Shown here: piece by piece, positions 37,151 to 47,174 of the stretch
How positions within the stretch are numbered: position 1 is the first letter of the stretch
Layout: the number at the start of each line of letters is the position of its first letter
Assembly (NCBI GenBank): GCA_964019165.1
Contig: OZ025280.1
Location: forward strand, 7,310,428 to 7,374,427
DNA length: 64,000 bases
Reading direction: 5' to 3'
Source: Mastigias papua
Lineage: Eukaryota > Cnidaria > Scyphozoa > Rhizostomeae > Mastigiidae
The notes under the pieces: generated by a model
Database searches by the model: none
The model's input: the letters and a program-made list of their open reading frames with translations, nothing else
What the model was told of the DNA's origin: nothing
Position numbers and translations under genes: made by a program

Positions 37151-37440
37151 ATGGAAGTTTCCTTAAGGAAAGCAACGAAAAGGCCTCTTGAAAAAATGAA
37201 AACTAGCAATGTATCAAAAGAAGATTTGCTTATATATCAAGCACTAGTGACTCTTCAAAGCAAAACCGCATCACCAGAAGATAGCTATGATTATTTTGGA
37301 AAGAACGTCGCATGTTCATTGAGGAAGATGAATGGTGAGCAGCATAAGGAACATACAATGCTAAAGATCCAGGAAATTCTAGACCAGGTAAAGTGTGTGA
37401 TGATATCTCACAGCAAATTTTCATTTTCACCCTCTAGATG
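37151..37440 (+). pseudogene. MADF/BESS-type protein fragment of a Harbinger element
   Basis: Reads KRPLEKMKTS, EDLLIYQAL, then SYDYFGKNVACSLRKM and TMLKIQEILDQ before a GTAAAG that could be a splice donor or chance. The 'FG..VA..LR.......KIQ.IL' pattern is that of BESS-like C-termini on the Myb/MADF protein that accompanies Harbinger transposases. It is preceded by an acidic ENENEN run. It lies head-to-head with the transposase fragment at 36790-37030, as expected for the two genes of one element. No N-terminal MADF domain was seen. Confidence 0.55.
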
Positions 37441-37739
37441 GTTGCAGTCCCAATCCTGCAATTACCCTTTTCTTGTACTGGAATCTAATAGTCCTGCAAC
37501 AACAATGCATGAACAGTGATTTTTGAAATAAATAACTGATGACATACCTTCATACGTTTTCCTCTTCTCCTCATGTGTATTGCGTCACAAACTAAGGGGA
37601 TGAACTGCCCACGTGTGCTTGAGTGAATCCTAAATTGATATTGGAGTTCTCTGTAGCCTGTTGTCAAGTGCCTTATAGAAATGCTTATGTCTGCATTGAC
37701 CAATGAGATGGAAAGTATTTCAACTAGGCTCGGTAACAA

Positions 37740-38625
37740 TAGACTTGCAATAACCTCAAGAAAGGGAAAACTGAGGCCATGCTATTTGGGACAACAAAAC
37801 GTCGCTCATTGGAACAAGGCATGAAAGTATTTTCTCGAGGTAAGCGAATAACTGTTACAGACTCATACAAGTACTTAGGAACGTACCTGGATCAAAGCCT
37901 GAATATAAAATTACATCTTGAAAAGGTATGTAAGAAAACATCTTGTAACATCAAATTTCTCGCGAGGATGAGAACTTTGCTGACTAAGTCAGCTACCAAG
38001 AGTGTATACAAAGCAGTCATCGTATGAGGAATCCTTTATTTTTACCCCTGTCCTAGAAATAGCTGAGGCAGACTGTAGAAGGTCTAAATCACTTCAGAAC
38101 AGCGCTGTAATGATTCTTTATGGCAAAAACAAAACGATTGTAAACTAATGTCGATCAACAGCTGCAAGAGGTACAAGGCATGTCTTTTGGTCTTTAGATG
38201 CCTAAAGAGAGCATCTTTAGAGGTAATGAACTCATGTATTAAACCCTTATGTCATAGTCAGAACACCCGTAGCACCAAATATGCAGCGCAAATCCTGAGA
38301 GTTAAAACAGAGGCAGGAAAAAAGCTTTGACTTCAAGGTCCAAAAGTGTACAATGAACTTCCGAGCAGCCTTCGCCAGCTAGACTCATTTCTTCTTTTTA
38401 AATACAAGTCCAAATGCTTTTTTCTATATAATTAAGATAAATATATGCTTCTAGAAGTAAACAGTTTTACATAATAACTTTATTTATTTTGTGTTTTGAA
38501 ATTCATTTTATCGTAAACTAGAGCAGTTATAGATGCAGGGTCCTTGTTGATAGCAGCACTTCGTGTGCTGAAGAGGTTACCCTGTGTATACATTGTTATT
38601 ATTATTATTATTATGCTGCAAGTTT
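37740..38625 (+). mobile_element. LINE 3' fragment ending in (ATT)n
   Basis: Reads SYKYLGTYLDQSLNIKLHLEKV and later RSTKYAAQILRVKTEAGKKL and YNELPSSLRQLDSFLLFKYK, the C-terminal end of a Jockey/CR1-like reverse transcriptase. Stops near 38026 and 38330 break the frame. A TTATTATTATTATTATTATG tail at about 38600-38622 is a typical LINE 3' microsatellite. Confidence 0.7.
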
Positions 38626-38671
38626 AACACTTGCAGGAGTAGAATCGTGCACGTTAGTGTTATGTTTTGTA

Positions 38672-39670
38672 ATGCCCCTGCCTAGGCCCTCTTCTTTTCA
38701 TCATTTATTTGAATGATCTAGAAGAGTGCTTGCAATCCTCACGAGCTAGCATTTATGCTGATGACACTAGTTTGACAATTGCTTCTAGTGATCCAGCAAA
38801 ATTGGTCGACGATGCACACCATGAGCTGCTCAATATCTCAGAGTGGATGAGAGTTAATAAACTAAGTCCTAATCCCAAAAAAACTGAATTCATGGTAATA
38901 GGACACCCCCTCTCAAGACTAAGAATCTCGACCTTCCACAGGCTCTAACGCTGGATGGTTCGGATATAAGAAAGGTAGAGCAAGTGAAGTCCCTAGGCAT
39001 CATTATTGACGAAAACCTTACCTGGGATGAGCAATACAAGCATGTAAAGGGGAAAATGAATGCTGGTCTTTCAGCTCTAAAACGATTAAAAAATATTTTA
39101 CCGCAATCTCAGCTTTGCAGTGTGTATTATGCTCTTGCGTCATCTGCGTTATTGCGACGTTGTTTAGGGCAGCTTGTGTAAAACAAAATTAGCTGCTCTC
39201 CAACGTCTTCAATCCCGAGCATGGTCAATAATAGAGAATGCAAAGATAAAAGATCTTTGGTCTAGATCCTGGCTAAATGTAGAAAATCCGTTATGACAGG
39301 AACGTGATGACCTACAAGATCGTAAACAGATTATGTCCTGAAAACCTTTTTGATAAATACTTGCCCAGATCATATTTTTCCTCGTATAATACGAGAAATT
39401 CTCAGGATCTTCAAATCTCTAGGTCCAGGACAGAGTTTTTCAAAAAGAGTTTTCATTATGCATCATTGAAAGTCTGGAATGAAACACCTTCCACAATTCG
39501 TGAGCTACCGACTTTAAATCGTTTTAAACAACAACAGCAGATAAGGAATTTAAAATTTTAGGCTTCTTAGGAATTTAATTTTGTAGATTTAAGATTGTAA
39601 GTTTTGTATATTAATTGCTGAAGGGTGTTGTTTCGTGTGTAAATAATGTTAAATAAATAAATAAATAAAT
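38672..39670 (+). mobile_element. LINE 3' half ending in (AAAT)n
   Basis: Begins inside the palm with LGPLLFIIYLNDL, then SIYADDTSL (both catalytic Asp kept), VKSLGIIIDENLTWDEQ, YKIVNRLCPENL and FHYASLKVWNETPSTIR. Frame changes occur near 38945 and 39180. An AAATAAATAAAT tail lies at 39645-39670. It starts about 50 bp after the tail of the previous LINE. Confidence 0.75.
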
Positions 39671-39689
39671 ATTAGCCCTTAAATCCCAT

Positions 39690-40010
<321 letters not shown>

Positions 40011-40028
40011 GAGTGAATTTAATACATA

Positions 40029-40179
40029 CAGGGACGTAGGAAGCATCTAAAAAGTGCGGGGGCCAAGTCCTAAAAGGGGCATATTACCACGCCCATTTTT
40101 GACTTCAATGGGGCACTTTTGCATAGTTTGCTAAAATGTGGGGGCTATGGCCCCTCTCCCCCCGGTTCCTACGTCCCTG
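40029..40179. mobile_element. hAT-type MITE with 8-bp target duplication
   Basis: 151 bp. The ends CAGGGACGTAGGAAGC and CAGGGACGTAGGAACC (inverted) differ at one base. Perfect AATACATA repeats lie at 40021-40028 and 40180-40187. The interior is GC-rich with GGGGGCCAAG and GGGGGCTATGG blocks and is non-coding. Confidence 0.9.
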
Positions 40180-40194
40180 AATACATACTGATTG

Positions 40195-40321
40195 GGTTAA
40201 GCTCGAAAGCGGTCTGTTAAACACTCATGAAAACTGATCGTGTATGCTGGACATCAGTATGTAAAAACTGAAAGCTGTCAGTCAAAAACTGACAAAAGTG
40301 AGCGTGTATTTCAAGCTTTAC
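40195..40321. mobile_element. MITE fragment with TGAAATACAC end
   Basis: The right end, read inverted, is GCGTAAAGCTTGAAATACAC followed by a CAGTTTTTGACTG block, matching the hairpin element at 33809-33883. The left end has a partial mirror (AAAACTGATCGTGTATG). Confidence 0.5.
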
Positions 40322-40381
40322 GCAAGTATGAATCTACGGCTAGATCTTCCGTTGCACATGTGAAGTCTTCCCTTTAACCTA

Positions 40382-41600
40382 GTGAATCCTTTCCACTCGA
40401 AAGAAATTCAAAGCAATGTTCAGCTTGTGGGATTGGTGTTTATTGACCTGAATATGGCATTTTATACGATCGACCATGATATGCTCTGCAAAAAACTTGA
40501 ACATTATTGTGTTCAGCAGCGGGAGCTGTCTTGGTTTAGGTCTTATTTATCTAATCGCAAGCAATTCTGCAGGGTTAATGGTGTTGACTCAAATGTCGGG
40601 GAAATAGAAGTGGGTGTTCCACAGGGCTCATGCCTTGGTCCTCTTCTATTCCTCATCTATATCAATGATCTTCCCCAAGCCGTCCAACATTCCTCTGTGA
40701 CTATGTATGCTGATGATACCAGTCTTTGTTATCAGTCTCACGATTTGACTCAGCTGAATGAGGCCATAAATAGCGATATCAAGAAATTGGAGACTTGGTT
40801 GCGAGGCAATAAGCTTTCATTGGATGTGGCAAAAACTCATTCAATGCTCACATCTACCAAGCAGAAAGGCAGCTCTCTTAGAAGTCGAAATGAAGCCTTT
40901 GAACTGAAGATACGTAACAATGAACTCGTTGTTGTTCAAAAGACAAAGTACCTTGGAGTGCAAATTGATTGCTCTTTAGATTGGAAAGTGCACATCAATC
41001 CGGTTGCTACAAAGGTCTCCAGGGCGATTGGCTTTTTGAGACATGCAAAATCCTTTCTGCCTAAGGCTAGTTTGAAAACTCTTTACACTGGTATTGTTGA
41101 GCCCCACTTTCGATACTGTTGTTCTGTCTGGGGTTGTGCTGGGTCTTCAAACATCAACCAGCTACAAAAACTTCAAAGTCGTGCTGCTAGGATCATAACA
41201 AATATCAGCTTTGACACCCCAAGCAGATCACTTATTGCAGAGTTGGGCTGGAAGACCATTGAAGAGCTCATTGGTTATGAAACCAAAACAATGGTCTTCA
41301 AGTCACTCAATGATTTGGCTCCTCAATACTTGTGTAACCTCTTCACAAAAAACTCAGTATGCTCCTCCCGCAGCCTCCGGAACATTGAGACTGATTTAAG
41401 GTTGTCAAAGAAAAGTTCAGCAAATGGACAAAAATGCTTTTCTTTCCGGGGAGCTAAACAATGGAATAGCCTTCTTGCTGAGTCTAAGTCGGCATCCTCC
41501 CTGGGTGGTTTCAAAAAAACAATACAAGGTTGACTATTTCCTTATTTTTGTTGGAGGGACCCTTGAAAAACAACTTCCGTTGAAGGGCAACCCTCCCTAA
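40382..41600 (+). mobile_element. LINE reverse transcriptase, 383-codon open frame, 5'-truncated
   Basis: An unbroken frame from 40382 to 41533 covers the palm, thumb and C-terminus: VFIDLNMAFYTIDHDMLC, VGVPQGSCLGPLLFLIYIND, MYADDTSL (catalytic Asp pair kept), TKYLGVQIDCSLDWKVHI, GIVEPHFRYCCSVWG and CFSFRGAKQWNSL. The 3' end has an AATATCACAATAA-type tail near 41600. Motif A reads MAFYTIDH where KAFDT.DH is usual. The endonuclease and fingers are missing, so it is 5'-truncated despite the open frame. The element at 47175-50770 (minus) belongs to the same family: shared GIVEPH..YCC.VWG, NGQKCFSFRGAK and the 3' UTR. Confidence 0.85.
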
Positions 41601-42018
41601 AGAAATCAAATATCACAATAAATATCACAATAAATATCTGAGGTATGCTAATAGTTTCACATACTCTCGATGATCTGAAATTGTATTGTTATCCATTGAA
41701 AGTATGAGCAGAGACAATAGAATATAACGATGACCAATGAAATGGTGCTAAAAAAACTGAGAAAGCTCCTCCGTGTAGGCTCAACAGCAAACACACAAGT
41801 AAAATTGTTACTCATTAGTACCGTTAGATAACCTGATGCTTTTGGGTGGTTATTCATTAAATGTAAAACAATAGTAGTTGGATTTTGACAGAGCTACATG
41901 CGCCAGTTGACTCACCCCTGTGCCTATGGTATGAATATCTAACCAGGGATAGCCGAGGCCTGGGGCGAACATAGTTAGTTTTTATTGTGCGGACACAGCT
42001 ATAGATCAGAGATTGTTA

Positions 42019-42254
42019 GGCTGCGTTCACACTGCACTCAGCAATTCAGCCCTTGTTCGCTTTGTTATGAATGCGCAGTACTGACCCTTACAGTGTTCAC
42101 ACGGGTTAAAAATTCACAAGCAAAAAGTCGCTCGTTGGCTTTTCAGTCTCCGACAGATTTGTTACACGCTTACGAGCGCAAATGGACAACCTGTTGAATA
42201 CATTTCTAACATAGTGAACAAGCGCTAAATAGCTGGTTGCAGTGTGAGCGCGGC
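42019..42254. mobile_element. MITE related to that at 33407-33804
   Basis: Left end GGCTGCGTTCACACTGCACT, right end inverse TGCCGCGCTCACACTGCAAC. The left flank is TTA; the right flank has no matching TTA, so the target duplication is not confirmed. Confidence 0.55.
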
Positions 42255-42886
42255 AAAGAAATCTGTTGGGAACTGCCAAACCATCGACTGATCTTCCGCG
42301 CGTGAACTTCTACCAGCTTGAACACTTCAAGGGCTCAGTAAGCGCTAAATAGCTACATCCCGTAGCCTATCTCAACGCCTAGATCCCTGGGATTCATTGA
42401 CAATTGCTGACATATTACACAGACCATGTAGTATAGAGGAATCTTGTTTAATTTTAGGTTGTCACTTTTTTACAGATCAGTCAGTTTAGAAGTTGGACTT
42501 GCTCACATTTCCAACAAGGCTGACCATCAATCAACGTTTGAAAACGCCGCGTTGTGGGAACATGAGACAAATTAAACGTCATATCTCAGTGCATAAGTCA
42601 GGTCATCATGAAATGCAAATCGATAGACAAGCAAATATAACAAAGATGAGCATACAATGGATAAATCATCAGAGCGTACCATCCTGTTAAACCTCTTTGT
42701 TCCTAGTTCCTACAGAATTGCACAACAACACAATATGCAACGATGTGGTTCATCAGCTTTAATTGATCAAGCATCCGGGGTGATAGAACAGTCAAAACTG
42801 GCCAATGAGGACTGTCAATATAAGCTGATCAATCTTGACTGATCGTGTATTTCAACTCTAACCTGAAAGTTCTCTTGCGCTACTTT

Positions 42887-45250
42887 AGCAAGTGTAGGAA
42901 TGTCTTGAGCCAATCAGCGCATTTCTCTACGTCTTCACTTGCCAATCAAAGCGCGTAAAAGGTAATAGAAAATAAAGAGAAACTCATTTTTGATCAGTGT
43001 CAGAAACAAAGATGGTGTAATAGGCTGTTTGTTGATTAAAATACAACTCATTCAAAAAGGTGGTGTTCTAAGCTATATTTCTCTTTCCATGCCGAAAGTT
43101 ACATTTTCATGTAGCGAGAAAGATTTTTCTAAAACCATACCACTTCCCTTTTCAAAATATTACGGCAAACAGGGGATATGAAGTCCTATAGTTGAAGTAA
43201 TTTTCCCAGTATCTTCGGTACAGGCTCTCCTTTGAAAGAACTGCTGAGTGGACCCTTCCCAATGCACATCCCACGATACTGATTTCAATTTTGCAGACAT
43301 ATTTCTAAGATATTTCTCCTTTCAACCTTTATTTTGCCTTACCATCTATATGTTGCTACATATTTCATATAAGTATAGTCGAACCTGTCTATAGAGGACA
43401 CCTGCGGTTCCTTGACAAAGTCCGCTATTACCAGGTGTCCGCTATATAAAGGCTTTCAATTCTATCTTCCTAATTAATTAATCTCTCTTAGTTAACCCTA
43501 ATTAATTAATCTGTCTAATCTCGCCAAGAAAAGAAGACGAAGAAGATACATTGATGCATAGTAATGTTTTAAATCTCATAAATAAACCTCACTAATAAAG
43601 CTTTAGCAAGTTGAAAAGGATTTCAAAGCCACATATGTCACAGTTATAGGGAAGAGAATGAGTAGAGGTGCAGACTTGGATTGGAAATACAAATAGATTA
43701 TACTTTTTTGGTGATGCTCGTATGGCACTATGGTTGGAAAAAGCATTTAAGAAAAAACTGAGAACATAGATGTTAAAGTAGCAAAATGTTTGGAATAGTT
43801 GCATTGTTCAAAAAATACTTCTTTCTCATGAATTTTATCGGATTATATTCTTCTGAAAACTCAGGGGTCGCGAAGCCATAGGGCTAGGGGGGCTTAAATA
43901 CGAGTAAGATACGAAAGTACGATTTAAACAGGTTAATTTTATTGTCAATGTTCACGCGGTTCCGAGAAAGTGTTCCTGCTATAACTAGTATCCGCTATAA
44001 AGCTGTCCGCTATATAGAGGTATTTCAATGAGAGTTTCAGCATGATTCGGCCCGTTCCTAGAAAATGTATCCACTATTACCAGGTGTCGCTATAGACAGG
44101 TTGGACTGTATTTCTAATTTTTCACTGAGCCTCAATATTCTTGATTTTTTCTGTTGAACCAAGGATATTCTTAAATTAATCTTAGATTTTAGCGATTTTT
44201 AACATTAATTTTCGCACTGACTGTATTCTTATACTACAAGGTGTGTAGCTGGCACTCCCTGAAGATTTGTGGATTAGGATCATAGCATAACAAATTCCGG
44301 GCAGGATATGTGAAAGTCAATTGTTTTTTCTTACCACATCTCAAATGTTAAGCAAACAATCTAAACGTTGATGAATTTCAGAGAAGTTGAGGCTTGATAT
44401 TCTTATAGACTGACTCTGTTCTTGTAAAAAGTGTATAGTCGAGTCGTATCCTACAATGCCATTTGTGCGTAATGTGTTGGTGTGGTAGTGGCGGCGCGAG
44501 CTAGCAAAGGTTGAGGAAGACCAATCAAGAACCGTAGAACTTTTTGAACCCCACTGTTTTATTTACATGAAATTGGATTATTTTGGCTGATTTAGAGCAA
44601 TATTTGACTTGTTATCAAATCGTTAAGTGTTATTAGTGACTATTGTTAAGCTTATCTTCAGATTCGCAAGAAGATTGTAGAAAGCATGTGATGAAGCTAA
44701 ATTTTTGTAACAGATGAGGGAATTTCTATTCCCCGCACTATGTACAAATTGCAACCCAGGATGTAACTCGATTTACAACATAAAAATAAAACTAGAATAG
44801 GTCAAAATAAAACTTGAAAGGAGAAATGTTTTGGGGATATGCTTGCAAAATTGAAATCAGTATACGTGAAATGTGGATGGGAAGTACCCACTCAGCAGTT
44901 CTTTCAAGGAAGAGCCTGTACCGAAGATACTGGGGACATTACTTCAACTATAGGACCTCATATCTCCTGTTTCCTGTAGTATTTTGAAAAGGGAAGTGGT
45001 AAAGTTTTAGAAAAATCTTTCTACTACATGAAACTGTAAAAGTCGGCACGGAAACGAGAATTATAGTTTCCAACCTCAGCTTTTTTATGAGTTGTTTTTT
45101 ATACAACAAACATCCAATGACACCGTCTTTGCTTCTGAAACTGATCAAAAATGATTTTCTCTTTACTTTCTATTAACTTTTACGCGCTTTGATTGGCAAG
45201 TGAGAACGTAGACAAATGCGCTGATTGGCTCAAAACATTACCGCCTTGCT
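42887..45250. mobile_element. 2.4-kb element with about 430-bp inverted arms
   Basis: The arm at 42887-43330 is repeated inverted at 44815-45250. Shared blocks, in mirrored order, include GAGCCAATCAGCGCATTT, CTTGCCAATCAAAGCGCGTA, TTTTGATCAGT, CTTCCCTTTTCAAAATA and CAGTATCTTCGGTACAGGCT. The short open frames that appear in both arms are consequences of this symmetry, not two genes. The centre holds a separate pogo-like element (43376-44108). No transposase was recognised and the outer target site was not resolved. Confidence 0.75.
43376..44108. mobile_element. Pogo/Tigger-like (Tc1-mariner) non-autonomous element
   Basis: Left end TAGTCGAACCTGTCTATAGA; the inverse of the right end is CAGTCCAACCTGTCTATAGC. 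TA dinucleotides flank both ends (43374-43375 and 44109-44110). Subterminal TCCGCTATATA and GGTTCC motifs repeat inward from both sides. There is no intact transposase. Confidence 0.7.
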
Positions 45251-46129
45251 TGTTACGTTATGGTGCAGTCAAAGACCCCCCACCATCACTATATTTTTCC
45301 CGTAACGCTTCGTTACCAGTCAAGGTACCCTACTTCCTTATAGTGGTTGAATGAGCTCAAATACCTCACATTATACCTGAGAATAAAAGCTACCTTGCAG
45401 TTGTGAATTGCTGAACAGGTTGCTGCACAAAGGTGAGTTTCTGCCTGGCGTTTTCGTTTATGCCATATTTCCCCAGGCTCTTAATTGCTATCATCCGCCC
45501 ATTAAGCCATAACAGTTAAATTAGTAAAGTGAACGAGCAATTATTTATTCATTTGTGCGAATTGGGTTTGTTTGACGAACAGAATATGACCCTTTTCCAC
45601 TGACATTGATGTGTATGTTTGGTGTCAGACTTCCGTAAGTAACAGCAAAAGTTTGAGGCATCACCCGGCTCGTGTGTTGACCATGCATCTTCCAGTTGAG
45701 TAGCTATCCAAAGGCTTAGTGGAAGTTACTGTTGAGTCCGAATTATGCTTCAAAATTTATTTTTTTCAGCAAGAAACAGATCAGGGAGAAGTTATCTACT
45801 GCAGTTTACATTAATGCGCAAGTAAAATGGTAATCCTTAAAGAAAATTAGGCCGCCATACTTTTAGGCTTAAAGAAAACTATGTCAAGGCCATGCTGTCG
45901 AAGAAGGAACCTGAAAAAATTGCTTGACTTGAATGCATCGCATTGAAGACGACCAATGAGGCTACAGATTCGCACAGCTAATACTTTTCGATGCCAAAAT
46001 GGAGAAGAATTAGAGCTACGAGAGAAAATTATTCGCATAATAAAGTCAACAGCAGTGATCAACAGCTTCTTTGTTTCACCAGCTTCTTTGTTTCACCAGC
46101 ACCGAAAAATTCCACTGAGATGACTGTTA
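45251..46129. other. No gene recognised
   Basis: Non-coding sequence between two elements. A CGTAACGCTTCGTTAC palindrome lies at about 45301, and a 17-bp unit CAGCTTCTTTGTTTCAC is repeated twice near 46063-46096 next to the following element. Confidence 0.4.
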
Positions 46130-46833
46130 GAGTGCATTTACACTAGGCTTTCAGACAGGTTTTGAATCTAAGGAGAATTGAGCTATGTTCGGAGTCTAAT
46201 TAAATCCAAGTTTAATCTCGCAATGTGTTTATAAAGTAGAAGGCGTATTGAAACTCAAATCGGCGTGGGATAATTCACGTTCGCAGACGGTCGAAATCCC
46301 AAACCAAATTGTTATGTAAACAGAATTGTCAGCTCAGGATGAACTGAGTGAGTTCCATCGGTGGGGGATTGCATCTTGGCATTAGTTTCGATATTCTGAA
46401 TATTTTAATGTCTTTTTTGAAGGCAGAAGAATATATAATACCTATTTTTGGGGTGTCTACATTTGTGCAAGGTCATATTGCTTTCTTCGATTGCCTCGGA
46501 TAAATCTTTATTTGCTTGATGCTGAACAAACAGTTGTATAAATAGAACGGTATTTAATTGCGTTGCTGTATTTATATTTGCTAGCAGAAATGTAATTGAA
46601 CGTAAAATGATTTGCTTCTGTCGCAGATTCATGGCAGCATTTTGTTGCGAAGAATAATATGTGCGAAAAACGCATGCATATCGATGTTTCGGGCTCCAAC
46701 TCACACCGGTTTTGAAATCATCATTGTGGTTAGCTGGATAGTGATAAAAATTTACAGATCTGCCTGAGAATCAAGCCAGTTTAAAATTTCAAGTCAGCAT
46801 GAGTTTCAATTTGGGTCTGGTGTAAACGCACCC
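46130..46833. mobile_element. PIF/Harbinger-like MITE with TTA duplication
   Basis: 704 bp. Left end GAGTGCATTTACACTAG, right end inverse GGGTGCGTTTACACCAG, flanked by TTA at 46127-46129 and 46834-46836. A 3-bp TTA target is characteristic of PIF/Harbinger. The interior is non-coding. Confidence 0.72.
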
Positions 46834-46836
46834 TTA

Positions 46837-47174
46837 GTGAAATTGTGGCGAGAGAAAAACTTAAATCCTAATGGAGAAAATGTATTGTGGAGCAGAGGGA
46901 GAGCTTTGAAAGGCACTGCCTTGCATTTAAGTTGATTAGTATAGAAAGTGGCGGGTGTAGAGTGAGTGAAAAGGATGGTAAATTTAATGGAAATAATGAA
47001 GACGAGAAAGTAACTAAAAAGCGCTCAACTTCAGAAGTGCTAGTGAGATCGGAGATAATGCTCCGCTGAATCACGCTGGGAGAGTTTCTACCGTGAATTG
47101 CTCGAAAGAAAAAACAACTCTTTTAGCAGGTGACAGGATTCTAAGTGGTTTCGATAAGCGTCGTCTTAGTTTCA
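46837..47174. other. No gene recognised
   Basis: Includes a 60-codon open frame (46887-47069, plus) of charged composition without recognisable motif; chance is the simplest explanation. Confidence 0.35.

Noticed and set aside
42990..43181. Short open frame MISVRNKDGVIG..., seen again near 44948-45148 on the minus strand
   Set aside because: The two frames are the two arms of one inverted repeat, with no known motif; they reflect duplicated DNA rather than two genes.
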